A stretch of 64,000 nucleotides of DNA from QHVT01 sp036399015 (GTDB lineage Bacteria; Acidobacteriota; Thermoanaerobaculia; Gp7-AA8). The DNA lies in assembly GCA_036399015.1 (NCBI GenBank), contig DASWNW010000036.1, forward strand, positions 142,653 through 206,652, in the 5' to 3' direction. Under the pieces are notes generated by a model. The model was not told the DNA's origin and did no database searches. It was given only the letters and a program-made list of their open reading frames with translations. Shown piece after piece: positions 15,922 to 23,989 of this stretch (its first letter is position 1; the number at the start of each line of letters is the position of its first letter). The translations under genes and the position numbers were made by a program.

Positions 15922-17358
15922 CTATTGCGTAGCCCTCACTTCCTCCCGCTTCCGTTCCTGCACCAGTCCGCGGACGCGCTTCTCCACGCCGGCGGCGTCC
16001 TCTTCGCTGAGCTTTTCCTTCTCCTCGTGCACGCCGTCGGAGGTGCCGCCGCTGGCGTCGATGACGCGCTGCACGACCTGCCGCCAGTTCGCGTTCTGCG
16101 CCGGCGCGCCGACGGTGCGCACCGCCACCCAGTCGAAGAAGTTCGAGGCGCGGGTGTAGGTGTCGATCGCGAACGTGACGCCCTGCGGCGTGTCGGCGCT
16201 CGTGAACTCGACGATGCCGGCCAGCGGGTGCCCCTCGATGGTGGCGAAGACGACGTGCGTCGGGTCGGCCACTTCGACGCGTACCTGGAAGTTGCCGCGC
16301 AGGGGGAGGGAGCCGGTGAGCGTGGCCCCTTTCTCGATCTTGTCGGGGGCGCCCGGCTCGGCGACGAACTCGATGGGCATGAAGTCGTTCACCTTGTCGC
16401 GGAAGAGCGACATGAGTGAGACGGCGTTGTAGCGCGAGCCGGTCATCGTCGCCTTGAACGTCTTGTGCTCGAGCGCGCCGAAGCCGTCCTCCGGCAGCGT
16501 CTCCTGCAGGGCGTCGGCGAGCAGGCGCAGTCCCCGGTCGAGCGGCGTCGCGGTCACGCCGAGGACCGCCGTGGCGCTCCGGCCGCGGACGACGTTCTTC
16601 TCCTGCAGCATCTTCATCTTGTTCTCGTCGATGCCGAATTGCGCGAGCACCGACGGCACCGGCACGCGCACGGGGGAGCGTCCGGTGATCTCGGCGAAGC
16701 GGCGCAGCAGGTCGTTCATGCTCGTGACGTCGGGGCCGCCCGCCTCCAGCACCTGCGCGCCGTGGTCGTTGCTCTCGACGGCGCCGGCGAGGACTTTCGC
16801 CAGGTCCTCATGCCAGATCGGCTGGAACTCCTGGTCGCCGCGGTCGATCACCGGCACCGCCGGCAGCGCGCGCACCATCTTGAGGATCAGCGAGATGACC
16901 TCGTCGCCGGGGCCGTAGACGTTGCCGGGCCGGACGATCGTCCAGTCGAGCCCCGACGCCTGCACCAGCTTCTCCGCGGCGAGTTTGGAGCGGTGGTAGT
17001 CGGATTCGCCGGTGTCGGCGCCGAGGGAGGAGACGAAGACGAAGCGGCGGACTTGTGCGCGTTTCGTCTCCGCCAGGATGTGCGCCGTGCCGTCGACGTT
17101 GACCGACTGGAACGTGGCGTGCGGCGGGTTCTCCTCCACGATGCCGACGATGTGCAGCACCGCGCCGCAGCCGTCGGCCGCGCCGGTCAGCGACTGCGCG
17201 TCGGCGACGTTCCCTTCGAACGCCTCGACGTCAGGCCACTGCTTCACGTCTTCTTTGGCGTGGCGCGAGAGGAGCCGCACGGAGTGGCCGCGCGCGATGA
17301 GCTCCGGGATGACGCCTTCGCCGATGACGCCGGTACCGCCGGTGACGAGGATTTTCAT
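15922..17358 (-). CDS. NAD(P)H-binding protein (NDUFA9/epimerase-like) with C-terminal DUF1990-like domain
   Basis: 478 residues. Residues 1-~290 are an extended SDR/epimerase-like fold: MKILVTGGTGVIGEGV at the nucleotide site, VVIS-type strand RFVFVSSLGAD, SDYHRSKLAAEKL, and WTIVRPGNVYGPGDE, as in complex I NDUFA9-like proteins and NmrA-type NAD(P) sensors. The C-terminal ~180 residues (FRDKVNDFMPIEFVAEPG, VVFATIEGHPLAGIVEFTS, YTRASNFFDWVAV) look like a ligand-binding barrel of DUF1990 type. The fusion suggests a quinone- or lipid-related function, not proven. Start ATG 17358 is set by the glycine-rich loop. Confidence 0.82.
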   Translation of the reverse strand: MKILVTGGTGVIGEGVIPELIARGHSVRLLSRHAKEDVKQWPDVEAFEGNVADAQSLTGAADGCGAVLHIVGIVEENPPHATFQSVNVDGTAHILAETKRAQVRRFVFVSSLGADTGESDYHRSKLAAEKLVQASGLDWTIVRPGNVYGPGDEVISLILKMVRALPAVPVIDRGDQEFQPIWHEDLAKVLAGAVESNDHGAQVLEAGGPDVTSMNDLLRRFAEITGRSPVRVPVPSVLAQFGIDENKMKMLQEKNVVRGRSATAVLGVTATPLDRGLRLLADALQETLPEDGFGALEHKTFKATMTGSRYNAVSLMSLFRDKVNDFMPIEFVAEPGAPDKIEKGATLTGSLPLRGNFQVRVEVADPTHVVFATIEGHPLAGIVEFTSADTPQGVTFAIDTYTRASNFFDWVAVRTVGAPAQNANWRQVVQRVIDASGGTSDGVHEEKEKLSEEDAAGVEKRVRGLVQERKREEVRATQ

Positions 17359-17387
17359 GCTGCGCAAAACAGCACGCCGGGTGCCAT

Positions 17388-18662
17388 TTAGTGCGGCAGG
17401 CCAAAGAGGTAATACAAAGCGCACAGGGCGGCGAGCACGACCGAGCCGGCCTGGATCTCTCGCGCCCGCCCGGCCAGCAGCTTCATGAGCGGGTAGAGCA
17501 CCAGGCCGGCGGTGAGGCCGTTGGCGATGTTGAACGTGAAGACCATCATCACCACCGTCGCGAACGCCGGCACCAGCTCGGTGAGGTCGTCGAAGTCGAT
17601 GTGGGCGGCGGAGCCGATCATCAGCATCCCCACGATCAGCAGAGCCGGCGCGTAGGCGTACTGGAGCGATTGCATCGGCTCGAACAGAGGAATGAAAAAG
17701 AGCGAAAGTACGAAGAGCGCGGCCGTGATCACGGAGGCGAGGCCGGTGCGCGCCCCCTCCCGGATGCCGGTCGAGGACTCGATGTAGGCGCCGCTGGTCG
17801 ACGTCCCCACGAGACCGCTGAAGATGCACGACACGGCGTCGACGAGCATCGGCTTCTGGAGGTCGCCCTCGTTGCCGGTAGCGGTGTCGAGGGCCACCAG
17901 CGTGCCGAGGGTGTCGAGGAGCGACATCAGGAACAGGGTCAGGAGGATCGGCAGGAAGGCGAGCCGAAACAGCGAGGCGATCTCCAGCTCGAAGGCGAGC
18001 GGCGAGAGGTCGTACGGCAGCGCCATGACGCCGCGGGGGAGTTGCCCCACGCCAGCACGTGCGCCGGCGAGCGCGGTGACGACGATGCCGATGAGGATCG
18101 CCCCCGGTACGCGCCGGTACATCAGCACGGCGATGACGATGAAGCCGAGGACCGCCAGGAGGACCGGCGCGCTGCGGACGTCGCCGAGCTGCACCGGCAC
18201 CGCCTGCGCGCCTTTCACCAGCCCCGCCTCGAAGAGGCCGATGAAGGTGAGGAAGAGGCCGATCCCGGCCGCGAAGGCGTGGCGCATGGAGGTCGACACC
18301 GCGCCGGCGAGCCAGGTGCGGATGCCGAGAAGGGTGATGATCAGGAAGAGGACGCCGCTGACGAACACCGCGCCGAGGCGCTGCTGCCAGGTGATCCCGA
18401 ACGCCGCCAGCCCGAAGGCGAGGAACGCGTTCTCCCCCATGTACGGCGCCACGGCGATAGGCCGGTTCGCCCAGAGCCCCATCAGCAGCGTGCCGAAGGC
18501 GGCGGTGAGAATCGTGGCGACGGTGGAGGGCCCCTGCGGGATCCCGGCGAAGGAGAGGATGGCCGGGTTGACGACGATGATGTAAGCCATCGAGACGAAC
18601 GTCGTGACGCCGCCGATGACTTCTGTCCTGAGGGTGGTGCCGCGCGCGGCGAGGTGGAACAC
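17388..18662 (-). CDS. NCS2 family purine permease (AzgA/GhxP-like)
   Basis: 424 residues, some 12-14 membrane helices. The start RTEVIGGVTTFVSMAYIIVVNPAIL and MGENAFLAFG are signatures of the AzgA subgroup (adenine/guanine/hypoxanthine:H+ symporters), along with the central TSTSGAYIESSTGIREGARTG motif of the transport site. It would take up purine bases through the inner membrane. The stop lies 29 bases from the upstream-coded epimerase-like gene, so both may be co-transcribed. A heptamer array separates it from the BON gene. Confidence 0.93.
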   Translation of the reverse strand: MFHLAARGTTLRTEVIGGVTTFVSMAYIIVVNPAILSFAGIPQGPSTVATILTAAFGTLLMGLWANRPIAVAPYMGENAFLAFGLAAFGITWQQRLGAVFVSGVLFLIITLLGIRTWLAGAVSTSMRHAFAAGIGLFLTFIGLFEAGLVKGAQAVPVQLGDVRSAPVLLAVLGFIVIAVLMYRRVPGAILIGIVVTALAGARAGVGQLPRGVMALPYDLSPLAFELEIASLFRLAFLPILLTLFLMSLLDTLGTLVALDTATGNEGDLQKPMLVDAVSCIFSGLVGTSTSGAYIESSTGIREGARTGLASVITAALFVLSLFFIPLFEPMQSLQYAYAPALLIVGMLMIGSAAHIDFDDLTELVPAFATVVMMVFTFNIANGLTAGLVLYPLMKLLAGRAREIQAGSVVLAALCALYYLFGLPH

Positions 18663-18676
18663 GCGGCGGAGATTGT

Positions 18677-18762
18677 AGTTGCGTGTTGCGCGTTGCGAGT
18701 TACCCGGGCTGTTTCGCCCGGACCGTCAAGGCCCGAGCAACCCGCAACTCGCAACGCGCAAC
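18677..18762. repeat. Inverted heptanucleotide array (AGTTGCG/CGCAACT)
   Basis: Left arm: four units at 18677-18704 (AGTTGCG, TGTTGCG, CGTTGCG, AGTTACC). Loop: 30 nt containing its own small hairpin (CGGGC/GCCCG). Right arm: four units at 18735-18762 (GAGCAAC, CCGCAAC, TCGCAAC, GCGCAAC). Located between two co-oriented minus-strand genes. Confidence 0.94.
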
Positions 18763-18769
18763 GAACGAA

Positions 18770-19081
18770 TTACCCGCGAACCCGCAGCCCCACCGAGTTC
18801 ACGCTGGTCACGCCTTTGACCTGGCCGACGCGGGTCACGATCGCTTCGCGATCGCCGGCGCTGTCGACTTCGCCGGTGAGGGTGACACGGCCGCCTTCGG
18901 TGACGTCGACGCCGAGGTCGAAGGTCTTGCCGGGGACGGCATCTGCGATGGCGGCGCGGACTTCCACCATCATCGCCTCTTCATCCGCCTCGGCGGGAAG
19001 GACACGGTTCATCGAGCAGGCGCTGGCCACCATTGCGACCAGGATCAGGGAGAGAATCACGAGGGCTTCGTTGCGTTTCAT
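18770..19081 (-). CDS. BON-domain lipoprotein
   Basis: 103 residues. Lipoprotein signal ILSLILVAMVASAC, then one BON domain (VEVRAAIADAVPGK, VDVTEGGRVTLTGEVDSAGDREAIVTRV with the conserved central glycine, VKGVTSVNSV). BON domains bind phospholipid or periplasmic surfaces, as in OsmY, and are common in osmotic-stress and outer-membrane integrity proteins. A strong AAGGAGGT lies 9 bases before ATG 19081. Divergent from the lipoprotein gene at 19201; the 119-bp gap holds both ribosome-binding sites. Confidence 0.9.
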   Translation of the reverse strand: MKRNEALVILSLILVAMVASACSMNRVLPAEADEEAMMVEVRAAIADAVPGKTFDLGVDVTEGGRVTLTGEVDSAGDREAIVTRVGQVKGVTSVNSVGLRVRG

Positions 19082-19200
19082 CAGCGTCTTACCTCCTTAC
19101 GCGGAGAGCGAACGAGCAACTGTTGTTCCCGCCTCGACATGGCGCGCCAGTTGCTCTTAATAACCAGCGTAAACAGAGCTCGAACCCCTAAGGAGGTCAC

Positions 19201-20337
19201 ATGAGCAAGGCCTTGAAAACAAGAAACTTATCTGAGCGCAGCGCAACGCGCGCTCTCGTCGCAATCTCCCTCTCTCTTTCCCTCGTCGCGCTCGGCTGCA
19301 CGACCGACCGCACCCTCGGCAACGGCGACCCGGTCACCACTCCGGGCCTGCGCAGCAACCCGACCGGCGGCACGACCAGCGGCTCCGAATCGGCGCCCGC
19401 CCTCCCGCCCTCGATGACGTCTTCTTCCAGCATCGGCAGCAATCAGGCGCTCCCGGTGGTCACGGTTCGCAATGGCCTGAGCAGGGCTGACCAGGCCGCG
19501 GCCATCATGGCGCAGCAGCAGCCGCGCGAGCGGTACCTCGGTCCCGCCTATCCCGGTTCGGCCGGACAGGGTTACGCGTCCGACGGGCTGAGGACGGGGC
19601 AGTTCCAGAATCCCGCCATGCGCACCAACCCGCAGCTCACCGTCAACTCCTCGCTGACTTCCGGTCCGGTGGCGGTCATCGCCGGCGGCGGTGATGGCGG
19701 CGCGGGCGGCGGCGGCGCGGTTGCGGCCGGTGCCTTCATCGCCGGCGGTGACATCGGCGCGGGCCTCGGCGCGGCCGACGGCATCGTCGCCGGAACCACG
19801 ACCGGCCTCGGCTCGGTCGGCGCCGCCGGTTTCGGTACGACCGCGGCTCCGATCTTCAACGGTCCCACCGCGACCGGTCTCTCGACCACGGCCGTGACGG
19901 GGCTTCCGACCGGCACGCTCGCCGCGACCGTGACCCCGACGACGGCTCCGACCGCCTTCAGCGCGAACGCGCCGTCGCCGCTGCTCTCGACCTCCCCGGC
20001 GCTGGCGGAGTCGGCCACCGCGACGCGCACCCCGTCGGCGGCAATCGGCTCGTCCATCAACGGCTCGCTGATCGACGGCACCGCGAACGCCAACGGCACC
20101 ACCGCGAACCTGACCAGCGGTGCGACCGCCAGCACGAACACGACCGCGAACGTGAGCGCGAGCTCCGCGACCGCGGCCACCGGTACGACCGGCCGCCTCA
20201 CCAGCGGCGCGGCGCGCACCACGGCCACCTCGCGTGCGTCCGCCACGACCGTCTCGCCGAACCCGGTGCGCGTCACCGTCGACGCGAACGGGCGCAGGGT
20301 CATCACCAACACCCCCACCGCCAGCCGCAATCAGTAA
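19201..20337 (+). CDS. Low-complexity Ala/Thr/Gly-rich lipoprotein
   Basis: 378 residues. Lipoprotein signal (LVAISLSLSLVALGC), then a low-complexity body rich in Thr, Ala, Gly and Ser: glycine runs around residue 165, and Thr-Ala-rich blocks from ~200 to the end, closing with a short basic/beta segment (PVRVTVDANGRRVITN). No recognisable domain. It is preceded by the full anti-SD sequence AAGGAGGT (19190-19197), so it may be highly expressed. Likely exported and surface- or envelope-attached. The body has the composition of a disordered or heavily glycosylated stalk, which is inference. Confidence 0.75.
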   Translation: MSKALKTRNLSERSATRALVAISLSLSLVALGCTTDRTLGNGDPVTTPGLRSNPTGGTTSGSESAPALPPSMTSSSSIGSNQALPVVTVRNGLSRADQAAAIMAQQQPRERYLGPAYPGSAGQGYASDGLRTGQFQNPAMRTNPQLTVNSSLTSGPVAVIAGGGDGGAGGGGAVAAGAFIAGGDIGAGLGAADGIVAGTTTGLGSVGAAGFGTTAAPIFNGPTATGLSTTAVTGLPTGTLAATVTPTTAPTAFSANAPSPLLSTSPALAESATATRTPSAAIGSSINGSLIDGTANANGTTANLTSGATASTNTTANVSASSATAATGTTGRLTSGAARTTATSRASATTVSPNPVRVTVDANGRRVITNTPTASRNQ

Positions 20338-20344
20338 CGAACCT

Positions 20345-20370
20345 GCGCCGGCCGCGCGAGCGGCCGGCGC
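20345..20370 (+). terminator. GC-rich hairpin after the lipoprotein gene
   Basis: A perfect 11-bp stem (GCGCCGGCCGC/GCGGCCGGCGC) with a GCGA tetraloop starts 7 bases after the stop. No T-run follows, so it is a weak or factor-assisted terminator, or an mRNA-stabilising end. Confidence 0.6.
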
Positions 20371-20391
20371 TCACTCGTGGAGCGTCGAACG

Positions 20392-21144
20392 ATGGCAGCA
20401 GAGATCCGGATCGGAACGTCGGGCTATCACTACAAACACTGGGTCGGCCGCTACTACCCCGCGGACGTCAAGGCAGGCGAGATGCTCAAGCACTACCTGC
20501 GCGACTTCGACACGGTGGAGCTCAACAACACGTTCTACCAACTGCCCAACGAGACGACGTTCGACGCGTGGCGCAAGAACACCCCGCACGACTTCCTCTA
20601 CGCCGTCAAAGGCAGCCGCTTCATCACCCACATGATCAAGCTCAAGGACCCGATGCGCGGGCTGACGAACTTCATGCCCCGCGCGGAGCGCCTGCGCTGG
20701 AAACTGGGACCGGTGCTCTGGCAGTTGCCTCCCGGCTGGAAGGTGAACGTGGAGCGCCTCGAGGAGTTCCTCTCGCTCCTCCCACCCGAGCACCGCTACA
20801 CGTTCGAGCTGCGCAACGAGACCTGGATGACGGACGCCGTCTACGAGGTGCTGCGCAAGTACAACGCCGCGTTCTGCATCTACGAGCTCGCCGGCTACCA
20901 CTCGCCGATCGAGATCACCTCCGACTGGACCTACATCCGCCTGCACGGCCCGACGCACTTTAAATATCAGGGGAGCTACAGCGACGCGCAGCTCGCCGAA
21001 TGGGCCGACCGCATCCGGGAGTGGAGCCGGAAGATGAAGGCGATCTACGTCTACTTCGACAACGACGACTCCGCGTACGCGGTTTACAACGCGATGACGC
21101 TGAAGAAGATGCTCGGCAAGCTGGCGCAGCGCAAGGCGGCGTAG
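20392..21144 (+). CDS. DUF72 family protein
   Basis: 250 residues of the DUF72 (YecE) TIM-barrel family: IRIGTSGYHYKHWVGRYYP at the N-terminus, FDTVELNNTFYQLP, FLYAVKGSRFITHM, YTFELRNETWM and YIRLHGP, all standard family blocks. The cytoplasmic function of this family is not established. GGAG at 20379-20382 lies 9 bases before ATG 20392, favouring that start over GTG 20377. It converges on the amylase gene with 4 bases between stops. Confidence 0.92.
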   Translation: MAAEIRIGTSGYHYKHWVGRYYPADVKAGEMLKHYLRDFDTVELNNTFYQLPNETTFDAWRKNTPHDFLYAVKGSRFITHMIKLKDPMRGLTNFMPRAERLRWKLGPVLWQLPPGWKVNVERLEEFLSLLPPEHRYTFELRNETWMTDAVYEVLRKYNAAFCIYELAGYHSPIEITSDWTYIRLHGPTHFKYQGSYSDAQLAEWADRIREWSRKMKAIYVYFDNDDSAYAVYNAMTLKKMLGKLAQRKAA

Positions 21145-21148
21145 GCGG

Positions 21149-23005
21149 TCACGCCAGGATGGCCATTCCCGCCGGCGGCAACGCGACCTGCACGGTCGCC
21201 CGTCCGTCCGTCGCGAATCGTACCGGCTCGTGCTGCGCCGGCGGTGTGGCCGCGGTGAGTTGCGCGTCCGTCCAGTCGCTGCGGTAGAGATACGCCATCC
21301 TCGCTTCCGGCTTCTGGTGAAACGGTGCGTGGACCGTGATGAAGCCGCTCCCGGCGGCGCCGCCGTTGGTGTTCACGACGACGAGGACTTCACGGTCGCG
21401 CAGGATGCGCGACCAGGCGCACAGCTCGCCGGCACCCGGTAAACCGAAGCCGCTGCCGTCGCGCGAGATCGGCCGGGGATACTGCCTGCCACGCCGCAGC
21501 GTCAGGCCGATGTTGTCGCGCCGGTTGCGTACGCGCGCGATTGCGGCGATGCGCAGGTACGAGGGATGAGCTGGATCGAAGAAGTGGCAGCCGGAGGTGC
21601 CGAACGCGCCGAACGTGCCGCCGAACATCGCCTCCCGGATGAAACGGTCGTCGTCGTTTAGCGCGCTGCCGTCGAACGCCTGTTCCGTCCCGTAATAGAT
21701 GCACGGCATGCCGAGGGTCGTGAGCTGCGTCCCGACGGCATGGGCAACCTGGTCGTAGCGGCTCGGTGCAGTGTTGCCCGCGCTGAAGCGCGCTTTCACG
21801 CGGCCGACCATGTCGTGATCGTCGAGGATGGAGACGTGGTAGCGGCCCGTTTCCCGGTGCGACCCGATGGCGTCGTGGCCTTCGTAGTTCCGGAAGAAGG
21901 CCGCCGGCGCGCTGAAGCCCTTCACCATCGACGTCAGGTCGGCCGCCGGTGCGCCAATGTCGAGCACCGCGTCGATGTTGCGGCCGAAGACGTCGAGGTA
22001 ATTGCGCTGCATGCGCGAGCCGCCCGTGACCTCGCCGACGAGCAGGAAGTTCTCCTTTCCGATCGACTCGGCGTACTCGTGGATCGCGCCGCAGAAGCTG
22101 CGGGACGCCTGCAGGGAAACGTGCTTCACGGTGTCGATGCGGAAGGCGTCGCAGTCGCTGAGGGCGATCCAGTACTGGTACACCTGCACGAGCGCCGAGA
22201 GCGACGTGCCGTTCGTATGGTCGAAGTCCTTGAGGTCGAAGAAGTCGCCGCGCCTGAATTCGGTGTCGTCGTGATTCGGGTCCTCCCATCCTTCGTCCGC
22301 GTCCCACCGGCCGATCTTTCCGGCGCGCGTGTACCACTGCGGATTCCGGAACTCCTCGGGCCAGACGGCGTCGTCGAGTCCGGGCGGCTCACCGCTGCTG
22401 CTTCTTCCCGCGGCGTCGCGCCATCCGTGGATCGGATAGGGGTGAGCCGGCTCGGGCGGGAACGGCTTCGGGCGATAGTCGAGGTCGTTCACCGGCCGGC
22501 CGTTGCTGTCGTAGAAGAAGTTGTTGCCCGAGTGGTTGTAGATGACGTCGAGCATCACGTACATCCCTTCGGCGTGTGCGGCATCGACCAGATCGCGCAG
22601 GTCCTGGCGCGTGCCGAAGCGGGGATCGACGTCGAGGAAGTTCTGGATGCCGTAGCCGTGGTACGTCTGGAGGTCGGACCGCTGCTTCCAGACCGGTCCG
22701 ATCCAGAGCGCCGTCACCCCGAGATCGCGCAGGTAGGGGAGCTTGCTCCGGATGCCTCGCAGCGTCCCACCCTGAAACACTCCGCCCCCCTCGAGCCACC
22801 GCTGGCGATCGGGTGCACGGTGTTGCCCCGGCTGCGCGCGGTCGAACAGCGGCCTCGCGTCCTCGCCGCCGTCGCTGAACCGGTCGGGAAGGAGGAAGTA
22901 GAAGGTCTGGTCGCGCCAGTCCGAGGGAGAGGGATAGACGGGTCCGCGGGGTTCGAGGTTTGCGTCGCGGAGGCGGGTGGGAACGGCCGGCTCGATGTCG
23001 GGCAT
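21149..23005 (-). CDS. GH13 alpha-amylase family glycosyl hydrolase
   Basis: 618 residues. All four GH13 regions are present: DVIYNHSG (I), DAFRIDTVKH with the nucleophile Asp near residue 288 (II), LVGEV with the acid/base Glu (III) and ILDDHDM (IV). An early WRDQTFYFLLPDRFSDG motif and a C-terminal beta domain (AWSRILRDREVLVVVNTNGG) complete the layout. It would cleave or transfer alpha-1,4-glucans. No signal peptide is evident, so it may act in the cytoplasm. ATG 23005 has TTGGAG 6 bases upstream; a TTG start 12 bases earlier is possible. It faces leftward after the Bax-inhibitor gene. Confidence 0.93.
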   Translation of the reverse strand: MPDIEPAVPTRLRDANLEPRGPVYPSPSDWRDQTFYFLLPDRFSDGGEDARPLFDRAQPGQHRAPDRQRWLEGGGVFQGGTLRGIRSKLPYLRDLGVTALWIGPVWKQRSDLQTYHGYGIQNFLDVDPRFGTRQDLRDLVDAAHAEGMYVMLDVIYNHSGNNFFYDSNGRPVNDLDYRPKPFPPEPAHPYPIHGWRDAAGRSSSGEPPGLDDAVWPEEFRNPQWYTRAGKIGRWDADEGWEDPNHDDTEFRRGDFFDLKDFDHTNGTSLSALVQVYQYWIALSDCDAFRIDTVKHVSLQASRSFCGAIHEYAESIGKENFLLVGEVTGGSRMQRNYLDVFGRNIDAVLDIGAPAADLTSMVKGFSAPAAFFRNYEGHDAIGSHRETGRYHVSILDDHDMVGRVKARFSAGNTAPSRYDQVAHAVGTQLTTLGMPCIYYGTEQAFDGSALNDDDRFIREAMFGGTFGAFGTSGCHFFDPAHPSYLRIAAIARVRNRRDNIGLTLRRGRQYPRPISRDGSGFGLPGAGELCAWSRILRDREVLVVVNTNGGAAGSGFITVHAPFHQKPEARMAYLYRSDWTDAQLTAATPPAQHEPVRFATDGRATVQVALPPAGMAILA

Positions 23006-23067
23006 GGAGGTCTCCAATTCAATGGAGTGTCGCGGCTTTGCGAATTCCTACCCGCCCGCTCGAGAAA

Positions 23068-23100
23068 CCGCGCATGGGCGATTGGAACGCCCATGCGCGG
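23068..23100 (-). terminator. Hairpin after the Bax-inhibitor-1 gene
   Basis: A perfect 13-bp stem (CCGCGCATGGGCG at 23068-23080, CGCCCATGCGCGG at 23088-23100) with a 7-nt loop, followed on the minus strand by TTTCTCG. It probably ends the gene at 23110. Confidence 0.7.
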
Positions 23101-23109
23101 ACCGCGGTC

Positions 23110-23829
23110 TTACCGCCGGTCGCCGCCGCCGAAGAGGCGGAGGAGCATCAGGAAGAGGTTGATGAACGAGATGTAGAGGACGAGTGCGCCGACGATGGCA
23201 AAGTTTTCCCGGTGCTGCGTCGAGAGCGCCATCGACTTGAGCTGCTGCGTGTAGTACGCGGTCAGGCCGAGGAAGACGAAGACGCCGATCACCGACAGGA
23301 TGAACCCCATCATGTTCGACTGCAGCCACATGTTGATCAGGAAGCCGATGAAGATGCCCCAGAAGCCCATGATCAGGAACGAGCCCATCGAGGTGAGGTC
23401 CCGCTTGGTCACGTAGCCGAAGATGCTCATGGCCGCGAACATCCCCGCGGCGCTCATGAACGCCTGGAAGATGACCGCGTGGGTGTAGACGAAGAAGATG
23501 GCGCTCAGCGTCAGGCCGTTCAGAAGCGAATAGACCAGGAACGCCGAGGCGGCCGTGGACGCCTTCATGTGCGTGATGCGCACCTGAACCCACATCGCCA
23601 GCGCGAACTCCGCGATCAGCAACCCGAAGAAGATGGGGCGGTTGCGAAGCACGAGGTTCTGCATCGAGGGCGACGACAGCACCCAGAAGGCGGCAGCCGT
23701 GGTGAGGGCGAGTCCGCCGAACATCCAGGCGTAAACGGAACGGATGAACTCCCGAACGGTCGTGTCCGCGGTGTCGGTCCGCGCGTCGATCCAGGCGGGC
23801 TGCTGCGGTCGGTACGGGTAGTTGCTCAT
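23110..23829 (-). CDS. Bax inhibitor-1 / YccA family membrane protein
   Basis: 239 residues with a short cytoplasmic N-terminus (MSNYPYRPQQPAWIDART) and seven predicted membrane helices, as in the Bax-inhibitor-1/YbhL/YccA family. Family blocks include FIRSVYAWMFGGLALTT, ASAFLVYSLLNGLTLS and a C-terminal helix pair FVFLGLTAYYTQQLK and LYISFINLFLMLLRLFG. Bacterial relatives are pH-sensitive calcium-leak channels or FtsH modulators. AGGTCACTGCCACT precedes ATG 23829. Divergent from dnaK. Confidence 0.93.
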   Translation of the reverse strand: MSNYPYRPQQPAWIDARTDTADTTVREFIRSVYAWMFGGLALTTAAAFWVLSSPSMQNLVLRNRPIFFGLLIAEFALAMWVQVRITHMKASTAASAFLVYSLLNGLTLSAIFFVYTHAVIFQAFMSAAGMFAAMSIFGYVTKRDLTSMGSFLIMGFWGIFIGFLINMWLQSNMMGFILSVIGVFVFLGLTAYYTQQLKSMALSTQHRENFAIVGALVLYISFINLFLMLLRLFGGGDRR

Positions 23830-23926
23830 AGTGGCAGTGACCTCCAGTCGCCCATTCTAAACAACGTTCGTGCCTGGGCGTACTCCTTGCTCCGGCGGAA
23901 TTAACAATGTTACGCTCAGGTTTGGT

Positions 23927-23941
23927 AGATTAGCTAAATCT
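23927..23941. promoter_or_regulatory. Inverted repeat upstream of dnaK
   Basis: AGATT-AGCTA-AATCT (15 nt) lies 49 bases before the dnaK start. It could be an operator for a heat-shock regulator. It is unlike CIRCE and unlike the CTTGAGT/ACTCAAG site known for actinobacterial HspR. Confidence 0.3.
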
Positions 23942-23989
23942 GACAACAGGACGCTCACTGTTCTGTATGTCGCACAAGGAGAAGAAGAT

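Noticed and set aside
17391..19160. 589-residue plus-strand frame over the permease gene
   Set aside because: Shadow of a GC-rich membrane-protein gene; composition is Arg/Glu/Asp/His-rich without any domain.
23830..23989. CIRCE element or known HspR operator upstream of dnaK
   Set aside because: Neither the CIRCE inverted repeat nor CTTGAGT-N7-ACTCAAG could be found by eye.
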